In this document: piece by piece, positions 1-5,011 of the stretch | How the letters are laid out: every line of letters starts with the position of its first letter | Numbering within the stretch: position 1 is the stretch's first letter | Origin: an uncultured Collinsella sp. | Lineage (GTDB): Bacteria > Actinomycetota > Coriobacteriia > Coriobacteriales > Coriobacteriaceae | NCBI GenBank assembly: GCA_900551305.1 | Contig: URVK01000137.1 | Coordinates: 1 to 5,223, forward strand | Length of the DNA stretch: 5,223 nucleotides | Direction of reading: 5' to 3' | Notes under the pieces: model-generated | What the model was told of the DNA's origin: nothing | The model's database searches: none | What the model saw: only the letters and a program-made list of their open reading frames with translations | Translations under genes and position numbers: made by a program

Positions 1-96
1 GCCGAGGCGCTCATGGACGAGGACTTCCGTGCCACCGTCAAGGGTTCCACCGACGCCGCCGAGATCGCCAAGACGATCAACGCCCGCCTGGTCTAA
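1..96 (+). CDS. C-terminal end of a probable fructose-type PTS EIIA domain protein (partial, 5' end outside window)
   Basis: Frame 1 is open from the window edge to a TAA at 94-96, giving 31 residues ending in TINARLV. The tail has the pattern L-M-D-E-D-F-R followed by about ten residues and then A-A-E-I-A-K-T-I. This resembles the last two helices of fructose/mannitol-type EIIA domains, which receive phosphate from HPr. The codon style matches the genes downstream, and an intrinsic terminator begins 38 bases after the stop. The neighbouring HPr, Enzyme I and phosphofructokinase genes fit a fructose PTS permease. Only the tail is visible, so the identity is an inference and other helical C-termini are possible. 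The rest of the protein, probably the EIIB and EIIC domains, would lie to the left of the window. Confidence 0.5.
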   Translation, partial: AEALMDEDFRATVKGSTDAAEIAKTINARLV

Positions 97-134
97 TCCC
101 CCAGCCCGCGAATAACATCGCCCCCTGTATATAA

Positions 135-167
135 GGCGGAGTCCCTCTCCAGGGCCTCCGCCTTTTT
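135..167 (+). terminator. Intrinsic terminator of the upstream PTS gene
   Basis: The arms GGCGGAG (135-141) and CTCCGCC (156-162) pair perfectly. After one mismatch (T142/C155), CCCT (143-146) pairs with AGGG (151-154) around a CTCC loop. A run of five T follows at 163-167. This is a classical GC-rich rho-independent terminator on the plus strand. It separates the upstream gene from the ptsH region. Confidence 0.92.
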
Positions 168-176
168 CATCCCCAA

Positions 177-249
177 ATAAGTTGCGGTGAAATAGGGACT
201 GTTTAAACGATTCAACCCCAAATTCAGTCCCTATTTCACCGCAACTTAT
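177..249. repeat. 25-bp perfect inverted repeat (palindromic element)
   Basis: Bases 177-201 are the exact reverse complement of 225-249, 25 bp without a mismatch, around a 23-base loop. The arm core reads GTTGCGGTGAAATAGGGACT. The loop starts inside the small palindrome GTTTAAAC (201-208). There is no T run after either arm, and a proper terminator already lies just upstream, so termination is not its obvious job. No target-site duplication is seen at its borders. It resembles dispersed REP- or MITE-like palindromes, but a single window cannot show copy number. If transcribed it would form a very stable hairpin that could be an RNase III substrate. Confidence 0.85.
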
Positions 250-353
250 AAAAGGGCATAGAGGGGGCTACCTATCGAGTCTTTGTCGCGAACAGATCAT
301 CAGCCAGAATTCCGTTCGCACGATATCGCTTTGGACCGACCGAGTTTCCGCAG
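250..353. other. Intergenic stretch without recognised gene
   Basis: I see no ribosome-binding site, credible reading frame or RNA gene here. The one structured detail is TTTGTCGCGA at 282-291, which recurs exactly at 380-389 inside the following inverted-repeat element. A looser similarity also exists between the bases around 307-322 and those around 388-400. This may be the remnant of a related repeat, or chance. Confidence 0.5.
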
Positions 354-485
354 CTCGCCCGCCGGACGGGGCGATTAAGTTTGTCGCGAGTTCCGCACGC
401 AAAGGAAAGCACTTAATGTGCTTTCCGTCTTGCGCAGGACTGTAGAGCAGCAAACTTAATCGTCCCGCCCGGCGGGCGAGCGCAG
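349..485. mobile_element. MITE-like element with ~30-bp terminal inverted repeats and flanking 5-bp direct repeats
   Basis: Bases 354-383 and 451-480 are inverted repeats of 30 bp, differing only at one A/C mismatch (366/468) and one G-T wobble (371/463). The terminal pair G353/C481 also matches. The 127-bp unit 354-480 is bounded on both sides by CGCAG (349-353 and 481-485), as expected for a 5-bp target-site duplication. Inside, GGAAAGCAC (404-412) pairs with GTGCTTTCC (418-426) around TTAAT, and CGCAA (398-402) pairs with TTGCG (430-434). Almost the whole unit could therefore fold as one long hairpin. It encodes no transposase. Non-autonomous transposon is my preferred reading. A structured RNA or a hairpin-type regulatory element is the alternative. 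Confidence 0.6.
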
Positions 486-545
486 GGATACGACATCTGT
501 CCAACAATTCGTGTGAAACACAATGAAAAACCGTTTGATGTGAGT

Positions 546-554
546 TAATATAAA
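546..554 (+). promoter_or_regulatory. Candidate -10 region of the ptsH promoter
   Basis: The AT-rich stretch TAATATAAA contains two overlapping -10-like hexamers, TAATAT (546-551) and TATAAA (549-554), about 65-70 bases before the ptsH start. No good -35 hexamer sits at the right distance, so the promoter may be activator-dependent. A short inverted repeat GTGT-GAA-ACAC (511-521) lies where an activator or repressor could bind. Position and base composition are the only support. Confidence 0.3.
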
Positions 555-568
555 CAACGTCGTGAATC

Positions 569-615
569 TGACTCCTGCCACATGCATGACAGGGGTTAAA
601 CACAAAAAGGAGTCA
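569..615 (+). promoter_or_regulatory. ptsH leader with sequestered Shine-Dalgarno and an alternative hairpin
   Basis: TGACTCCT (569-576) is a perfect 8-bp complement of AGGAGTCA (608-615), which contains the core of the ptsH ribosome-binding site. Part of the same segment, CTCCTG (572-577), can instead pair with CAGGGG (590-595, one G-T wobble), leaving the ribosome-binding site free. The two folds exclude each other, the arrangement expected of a translational switch or RNA thermometer. The pairing is seen in the sequence. Any regulatory role is inference, and no known riboswitch class is recognised. Confidence 0.45.
606..612 (+). promoter_or_regulatory. Ribosome-binding site of ptsH
   Basis: AAAGGAG ends six bases before the ATG at 619, which fixes the start of HPr at that codon rather than at an upstream in-frame codon such as 562. 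It lies in the 3' half of the 8-bp pairing described for the leader. Confidence 0.85.
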
Positions 616-618
616 ACT

Positions 619-882
619 ATGGTTTCTGAGAAGGCTACCCTCGTTAATCCTCAGGGTCTGCACATGCGTCCGGCTGGTCTGTTCGCCTCCACCATGGGCA
701 AGTACGCCTGTGACGTGACGGTCGTCACCCCCGAGAAGGAGGTCAACGGCAAGTCCCCGATGGCCCTCATGGCTGCTGGTATCCCCTGCGGCACCGAGGT
801 CGAGGTCAAGTGCGACGGCGCTGACGAGGCCGAGGCTCTGGCCGCTGCCATCGAGCTCATCAAGAGCGGTCTTGGCGAGTAG
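619..882 (+). CDS. ptsH: Phosphocarrier protein HPr
   Basis: This 87-residue cytoplasmic protein carries phosphate from Enzyme I to the sugar-specific EIIA domains of the PTS. The length equals that of typical HPr. The active-site loop G13-L-H-M-R-P-A19 places the phosphorylated histidine at the canonical position 15, with Arg17 beside it. A second motif, N43-G-K-S-P-M-A-L-M51, puts a serine at position 46, the site that HPr kinase modifies in Firmicutes, but followed by Pro47 where Firmicutes usually have Ile. The C-terminus ends KSGLGE, much like the Bacillus protein. The start is set by AAAGGAG six bases upstream. The gene is preceded by a long repeat-bearing intergenic region and followed by a terminator, so it may be made as its own short transcript as well as with ptsI. 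Confidence 0.97.
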   Translation: MVSEKATLVNPQGLHMRPAGLFASTMGKYACDVTVVTPEKEVNGKSPMALMAAGIPCGTEVEVKCDGADEAEALAAAIELIKSGLGE

Positions 883-924
883 AACTCAAACGGGTCGCAT
901 GTTGAACAACTAAGTTCATATTTG

Positions 925-963
925 GGGGCGCAGTGACCTGTTGTAAGGTAGCTGCGCTCTTTT
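925..963 (+). terminator. Intrinsic terminator between ptsH and ptsI
   Basis: GCGCAG (928-933) pairs with CTGCGC (952-957). After a small internal mismatch, ACCT (936-939) pairs with AGGT (946-949) around a GTTGTA loop, and weaker outer pairs extend to 925-927. TCTTTT (958-963) follows. The structure is a good but not perfect terminator, because the T tract is interrupted by C. It would allow some read-through into ptsI while making HPr message more abundant. Confidence 0.8.
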
Positions 964-1009
964 GTCATGGATATGGCAAAACGCTTTATCACATGACACG
1001 GAGAGAGGA

Positions 1010-2719
1010 ATGGGAATGTATCAGGGAGTCAACGCTTCCGAGGGCATCGGTATCGGCACCGTCATGGTCGCCGTCGATCCCGACTTGACGTTTGAGCCGC
1101 ACGAGGTTGCTGATTCGGCAGCAGAGAAGGAGCGCTATCAGTCCGCTCTTTCGGTCTTCTGCGAGAAGACCCAGGCTCAGGCCGACCACATGAAGGAGAC
1201 GGTGGGCGAGGCCGAGGCCGAGATCATGAGCGGACACATTGTCCTGGCTCAGGACCCGGGGATGACCGACGCCATCAACGCCGCCATTGACGGCGGTACC
1301 TGCGCCGAGCAGGCGCTCATGGACACCTCGACCATGTTCGAGAACATGTTCCTGTCCATGGACGACGAGATGTTCCGTCTGCGTGCGGCCGACATCGCCG
1401 ACATCCGCACCGGTATTCTGGCTGAGCTGCTGGGCAAGGAGGTCGTCGACCTCTCCGTCCTGCCCGAGAACACCGTCGTTGTCGTGCACGACCTCACGCC
1501 GTCCATGACCGCCACGATCGATAGGGCCCCCGTTGCCGGTATCGTCACCGAGACCGGTGGCCGCACGTCGCACTCCGCGATCATTGCGCGCGCCCTCGAG
1601 ATCCCGGCTGTCCTTTCGGTTTCCAACAGCTGCACCGCGCTGCGCAACGGTATGACCGTTGTCGTCGACGGTGGCAAGGGTATCGTCGAGGCCGATCCCG
1701 ACGAGGAGACGCTCGCCGCCTACACCGCCAAGGCCGAGGCCTTCGCTGCCGAGAAGGCAGCCCTCGAGGCCTTCCGTGGCAAGCCGTCCGTGACTGCCGA
1801 TGGCATCAAGAAGATCATCGCCTGCAACATCGGTAACCCCGATGACGTGCCCAACGCGCTCGATCACGACGCCGAGGCCATCGGTCTGTTCCGCTCCGAG
1901 TTCCTGTTCATGGACTCTGCTGAGCTTCCTTCCGAGGAGGAGCAGTTCAACGCCTACCGTAAGGTCGCCAGCGCGCTCAAGGGTGCTCCGGTCATCATCC
2001 GCACGCTCGATGTGGGTGGCGACAAGGAGATTCCGTATCTGCACATGGTCAAGGAAGATAACCCCTTCATGGGCTTCCGCGCCGTGCGTTACTGCCTGGC
2101 CAATCCCGACCAGTACAAGGTCCAGCTCCGCGCTCTGCTGCGCGCTAGCGCCTTCGGTGACGTCAAGATCATGATCCCGCTCGTCACCTGCGTCGAGGAG
2201 GTCTTGGCTGTCAAGGAGCTCGTCGAGCAGTGCAAGGCCGAGCTGACCGAAGAGGGTCGCAAGTTCAACGAGAACATCGAGGTCGGCATCATGGTCGAGA
2301 CGCCCGCCGCTTCGCTGCTCGCAGACCGTCTGGCCGAGGTCGCCGACTTCTTCTCCATCGGCACCAACGACCTCATCGGCTACACCATGTGCGCCGATCG
2401 TGGCAACGACACCATCTCTAACCTGTACCAGGTGTACTATCCCGCCGTGCTCCGCTCGCTCAAGAACATCATCGAGAGCGGCGTCAAGGCCGGCATCATG
2501 GTCGGTATGTGCGGCGAGGCCGCTGCCGATCCGCTGCTCGAGCCGCTGCTGATCAGTTGGGGCCTGGAGGAGTTCTCGATGAGCGCTCCGTCGATCCTGC
2601 GCGCCCGCAAGACCATCAGCCAGTGGACCAAGGCCGAGTGCGACGAGCTCGCCGAGAAGGCACTCGCCTGCAACACCGCCGCCGAGGTCAAGGCACTGCT
2701 CGAGTCCGCAGCTCGTTAA
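1010..2719 (+). CDS. ptsI: Phosphoenolpyruvate-protein phosphotransferase (PTS Enzyme I)
   Basis: This is a 569-residue soluble enzyme, close to the usual 570-575, that autophosphorylates from PEP and passes phosphate to HPr. The N-terminal HPr-binding part includes R135-A-A-D-I-A-D-I (roughly 125-132). The phosphohistidine motif is G183-G-R-T-S-H188. The C-terminal PEP barrel shows the expected residues: Arg295 (GLFRSEF), Arg331 (RTLDVGGDK), Glu430 (MVETPAA), Asn453-Asp454 (SIGTNDL) and Cys501 (GMCGEA). These correspond to E. coli Arg296, Arg332, Glu431, Asn454, Asp455 and Cys502. The normally conserved TQY after GTNDL reads I-G-Y. The chosen ATG at 1010 has GGAG (1000-1003) six bases upstream. 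ATG at 1016, two codons on, is an equally plausible start. A TTGTCA at 962-967 could be a -35, but no good -10 follows. It lies 127 bases after ptsH, beyond a terminator. Confidence 0.97.
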   Translation: MGMYQGVNASEGIGIGTVMVAVDPDLTFEPHEVADSAAEKERYQSALSVFCEKTQAQADHMKETVGEAEAEIMSGHIVLAQDPGMTDAINAAIDGGTCAEQALMDTSTMFENMFLSMDDEMFRLRAADIADIRTGILAELLGKEVVDLSVLPENTVVVVHDLTPSMTATIDRAPVAGIVTETGGRTSHSAIIARALEIPAVLSVSNSCTALRNGMTVVVDGGKGIVEADPDEETLAAYTAKAEAFAAEKAALEAFRGKPSVTADGIKKIIACNIGNPDDVPNALDHDAEAIGLFRSEFLFMDSAELPSEEEQFNAYRKVASALKGAPVIIRTLDVGGDKEIPYLHMVKEDNPFMGFRAVRYCLANPDQYKVQLRALLRASAFGDVKIMIPLVTCVEEVLAVKELVEQCKAELTEEGRKFNENIEVGIMVETPAASLLADRLAEVADFFSIGTNDLIGYTMCADRGNDTISNLYQVYYPAVLRSLKNIIESGVKAGIMVGMCGEAAADPLLEPLLISWGLEEFSMSAPSILRARKTISQWTKAECDELAEKALACNTAAEVKALLESAAR

Positions 2720-2736
2720 TTTGGTATCAGAGGTAA

Positions 2737-2766
2737 CCGCGTGGTTGGAATGGGCCGGCCACGCGG
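2737..2766 (+). other. Stable hairpin in the ptsI-fruK spacer, without T tract
   Basis: CCGCGTGG (2737-2744) pairs perfectly with CCACGCGG (2759-2766). Inner G-C and wobble pairs extend the stem to about 2748/2755. The following bases, CCCTCACATATA, contain no T run, so this is not a standard intrinsic terminator. It sits 17 bases after the ptsI stop and 27 before the next start. A role in stabilising the ptsI message end, processing, or partial termination is possible. Confidence 0.6.
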
Positions 2767-2793
2767 CCCTCACATATACAGGGGGTACTGTAA

Positions 2794-3726
2794 ATGTTCT
2801 ACACGCTAACCGCTAACCCGGCTGTCGACATGACGGTTTCGAGCTCTCCGCTCGAGCCCGACGAGAACGTCCGCACCGGCTCGGCCAGCTACACGGCTAA
2901 CGGCAAGGGCCTCGACGTGTCCTTCGCCTTTAAGAAGATGGGCGTCGACACCGTCGCGCTCGGCTTCTTCGCTGGCTTCACGGGCAAGTTCATCGTCGAG
3001 GAGGTCATGAACCTGGGTTGCCTCTGCCGCCCGGTCTGGACCGACGGTATCACGCGCATTAACACCTACGTCAACGATGGCCAGCACGAGTACGGCATCC
3101 TGAACCCGGGTGCTCCGATCACGCCGCAGCACCAGGAGGAGCTCTACAACATCCTGGACACCGCGGGCGATCTCGAGTGCCTGATCGTTTCCGGCTCCGT
3201 GCCTCCCAAAGCTACGCCTGACTTCCTGGCTCAGGTCATGGAGCACGCTCAGGCTCGTGGCGCCGACGTCGTCTTGGACCTGTCCTCCGACAAGCTCAAG
3301 GAGCTCGCTCACAAGAAGCCGCTGCTCATCAAGCCGAACCATCACGAGATGAAGGCCATCTTCGGCGTGCCGGTCGATACCGACGACGAGGTTCGCGTTG
3401 CCATGAAGATGGCTCACGACGCTGGCGTTCAGAACGTGCTGCTCACCCGCGGTAGCCGCGGCGACGCTTACTTCTCCAACGGCGAGGACATCTGGTACGC
3501 CAAGCGTGAGTTCAACATCAAGCTGGTTTCTTCCGTCTGCGCCGGCGATTGCACCCTCGCTGCGTTCCTGCACAAGTGGTACAGGGATCGCGACAACGTC
3601 GAGGAGGCCATGAAGCTCGCTATGGCCACCGGCGCCAACGTCGCCGAGTCCGTCGGTATTGGCCATGAATGTTACGTCGACGAGTACAGCAAGCGCGTTG
3701 CTGTCCGCAAGCTCGATCGTCAGTAA
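2794..3726 (+). CDS. PfkB-family sugar kinase, probable 1-phosphofructokinase (first copy)
   Basis: This 310-residue protein of the ribokinase/PfkB fold probably phosphorylates fructose 1-phosphate to fructose 1,6-bisphosphate with ATP. The N-terminus T4-L-T-A-N-P-A-V-D matches the TLNPAxD start of FruK/LacC-type kinases. Other family marks are NGKG (36-39), the G-R-I-N-like TDGITRIN (83-90), SGSVPP (133-138), IKPN (179-182) and the catalytic AGD with Asp252. It departs from the family at three places: GKGLN has become GKGLD (Asp41), the ATP-loop region reads TRGSRGDAYF with one extra residue relative to the second copy, and Cys249 replaces the Gly before AGD. GGGGG (2781-2785) precedes the ATG by eight bases. 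It follows ptsI by 74 bases and is probably co-transcribed. Tagatose-6-phosphate kinase is an alternative. Confidence 0.85.
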   Translation: MFYTLTANPAVDMTVSSSPLEPDENVRTGSASYTANGKGLDVSFAFKKMGVDTVALGFFAGFTGKFIVEEVMNLGCLCRPVWTDGITRINTYVNDGQHEYGILNPGAPITPQHQEELYNILDTAGDLECLIVSGSVPPKATPDFLAQVMEHAQARGADVVLDLSSDKLKELAHKKPLLIKPNHHEMKAIFGVPVDTDDEVRVAMKMAHDAGVQNVLLTRGSRGDAYFSNGEDIWYAKREFNIKLVSSVCAGDCTLAAFLHKWYRDRDNVEEAMKLAMATGANVAESVGIGHECYVDEYSKRVAVRKLDRQ

Positions 3727-3754
3727 TCGAAACGCGACATATTCGTGCGCATGC

Positions 3755-3785
3755 GGCGCCCCGGTTTCGGCCAGGGCGCCTTTTT
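3755..3785 (+). terminator. Intrinsic terminator after the first kinase gene
   Basis: GGCGCCC (3755-3761) pairs perfectly with GGGCGCC (3774-3780). After a C/A mismatch, GG (3763-3764) pairs with CC (3771-3772) around TTTCGG. Five T follow at 3781-3785. This strong plus-strand terminator would end a ptsI-kinase transcript and implies separate transcription of the second kinase. Confidence 0.93.
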
Positions 3786-3874
3786 GTTCCGTCATAGGGG
3801 AGAGATGTCCTGCCGTACTTCATCGCTTCCACACCGTTCACCGAGTTGTCCTAGCCTTTTACCGATGCGTGGAA

Positions 3875-3880
3875 TATACT
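3875..3880 (+). promoter_or_regulatory. Candidate -10 of a promoter for the second kinase gene
   Basis: TATACT matches the -10 consensus at five of six positions and lies 35 bases before the ATG, in a 129-base gap that begins with a strong terminator. TTGTCC (3846-3851) looks like a -35 hexamer but is 23 bases away, too far for a standard spacing. No better -35 is seen. The likely start point near 3887 would give a leader of under 30 bases, carrying a small CACG-CGTG hairpin (3889-3902). Confidence 0.45.
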
Positions 3881-3902
3881 TTCATTAACACGTTGCTTCG
3901 TG

Positions 3903-3908
3903 AAAGGA
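3903..3908 (+). promoter_or_regulatory. Ribosome-binding site deciding the second kinase start
   Basis: AAAGGA ends six bases before the ATG at 3915. This, plus the exact alignment of MIYTLTANPA with the first kinase's MFYTLTANPA, rules out the in-frame GTG at 3900, which would lie upstream of its own ribosome-binding site. Confidence 0.85.
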
Positions 3909-3914
3909 ACATTC

Positions 3915-4847
3915 ATGATTTACACGCTCACTGCAAATCCCGCCATTGACTACAACATCGCCTGCGACGGCCTTGCTGCCAACACCGTCACGCGTACTCG
4001 CAACGCCGTCTATACGCCCAACGGCAAGGGCCTCAACGTCTCGTTTACGCTTGACCACTACGGTGTCGACACCACGATCCTGGGCTTCTTCGCTGGCTTC
4101 TCGGGCGAGTTTATCGTCAAGGGCGCCGAGGCCCTGGGCGTGCCCGTCAAGCCCGTGTGGACCGACGGCATCACGCGCGTCAACGTGTTCCTCAATGCCG
4201 GCCCCGACACCGAGTACAACATGGTCAACGCCGGTGCCGCCATCAACGAGGCCAACGAGCAGGAGATGTTTGAGCTCATCGATTCGCTCGATGACATGAC
4301 CTGCCTGGTCATCAGCGGCTCGCTGCCTCCCAACACTTCCGAGGGCTTCCTGGCCGAGGTCCTGCGCCGTGTCAAGGCCAAGGGGGCCGAGTTTGTCCTC
4401 GACATCTCGAGCCATCAGCTGGCAGACCTCATTGCCATGGAGCCGCTGCTGATCAAGCCCAATGATGACGAGCTGCTCGACATCTTTGGCATCAAGGTGA
4501 GCGGTGGCGACGACGAGTCCGTCAAGGGCGCGATGGCCGAGCTGCACGCCAAGGGCGCCAAGAACGTGCTGCTGACCCTCGGTGGCGACGGCGCGTACTT
4601 CTCCAACGGCGAGCATATCTGGTTTGCCAACCGCACCTTCGACGTCAAGCTGCTGTCGACGGTGTGCGCCGGCGATTCCTCGCTCGCTGCCTTCTTGTCC
4701 GTGTGGCACGACGCCCCCGAGCGCGTCGAGGACGCCCTGCGCCTGTCGATGGCCACCGGCGCCAACGTGGTCGAGTGCCCCGGTCTGGGCGATTTTGCCA
4801 AGGTGGACGAATATAAGAAGCACATCGAGGTTCGCCAGGTCTGCTAG
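3915..4847 (+). CDS. PfkB-family sugar kinase, probable 1-phosphofructokinase (second copy)
   Basis: This 310-residue paralogue of the preceding kinase is about half identical to it by eye, with whole blocks shared (YTLTANPA, LGFFAGF, PVWTDGITR, PLLIKPN, YFSNGE, MATGANV). It has the more canonical motifs: GKGLN (37-41) for sugar phosphate binding, SGSLPP (134-139), IKPN (180-183), a regular ATP loop TLGGDGAYF (221-229), and the catalytic base Asp254 in C-A-G-D. The Gly usually before AGD is Cys251, as in the first copy. It probably makes fructose 1,6-bisphosphate from fructose 1-phosphate delivered by the PTS. It lies 188 bases after the first copy, behind a terminator, with its own candidate promoter and followed by a strong terminator, so it can be expressed alone. 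Tagatose-6-phosphate kinase cannot be excluded. Confidence 0.88.
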   Translation: MIYTLTANPAIDYNIACDGLAANTVTRTRNAVYTPNGKGLNVSFTLDHYGVDTTILGFFAGFSGEFIVKGAEALGVPVKPVWTDGITRVNVFLNAGPDTEYNMVNAGAAINEANEQEMFELIDSLDDMTCLVISGSLPPNTSEGFLAEVLRRVKAKGAEFVLDISSHQLADLIAMEPLLIKPNDDELLDIFGIKVSGGDDESVKGAMAELHAKGAKNVLLTLGGDGAYFSNGEHIWFANRTFDVKLLSTVCAGDSSLAAFLSVWHDAPERVEDALRLSMATGANVVECPGLGDFAKVDEYKKHIEVRQVC

Positions 4848-4880
4848 TCCCTGTACCTTGCCTGATTAGTTTGATTATTT

Positions 4881-4914
4881 CGCATCCGTCTTAGACTAGG
4901 ACGGATGCGTTTTT
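4881..4914 (+). terminator. Intrinsic terminator after the second kinase gene
   Basis: CGCATCCGTC (4881-4890) pairs perfectly with GACGGATGCG (4900-4909), with further T-G, T-A and A-T pairs closing a GAC loop. Five T follow at 4910-4914, then G and three more T. This is the strongest terminator in the window and it closes the PTS/kinase region. Confidence 0.95.
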
Positions 4915-4951
4915 GTTTATCGGACTTGCGTGTGCAGTGGAGGCTGTTTCT

Positions 4952-4960
4952 TGCTAGACT
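4952..4960 (+). promoter_or_regulatory. Candidate extended -10 promoter for the tRNA nucleotidyltransferase gene
   Basis: TGC directly followed by TAGACT (4955-4960) forms an extended -10 element 51 bases before the ATG and about 40 bases after a terminator. A clear -35 hexamer is not seen at 16-18 bases, which extended -10 promoters can tolerate. Support comes from position and motif only. Confidence 0.4.
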
Positions 4961-5011
4961 TCTTGCAGACGCAATCGATAGCCAATTTGATAGTCGCAGG
5001 AGGCCACAGGC

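Noticed and set aside
177..481. CRISPR array or tandem direct repeats in the upstream intergenic region
   Set aside because: The repeats are inverted pairs, not regularly spaced direct repeats, and no cas genes are present.
268..603. Minus-strand 111-codon frame in the ptsH upstream region
   Set aside because: It runs through both arms of the inverted-repeat element and the ptsH leader, has no recognisable domain, and lacks a convincing ribosome-binding site.
989..2773. Very long minus-strand open frame (594 codons) antisense to ptsI
   Set aside because: It mirrors the codon bias of ptsI, is low in complexity (rich in Gly, Leu, Asp, Val), has no family motifs or ribosome-binding site, and the plus strand encodes an unmistakable Enzyme I.
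3846..3880. TTGTCC and TATACT as a complete promoter for the second kinase
   Set aside because: The spacing is 23 bases, well outside the usual 16-18, so only the -10 was kept as a candidate. The similar TTGCGT/TAGACT pair before the tRNA nucleotidyltransferase gene has the same problem.
3659..3949. Plus-strand 96-codon frame spanning the end of the first kinase and the start of the second
   Set aside because: It crosses a strong terminator and overlaps two real genes in another frame. Its composition is not protein-like.
2806..4823. Minus-strand open frames of 329 and 312 codons opposite the two kinase genes
   Set aside because: They are antisense shadows of two clear PfkB-family genes. 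Their similarity to each other only reflects the paralogy of the sense strands.
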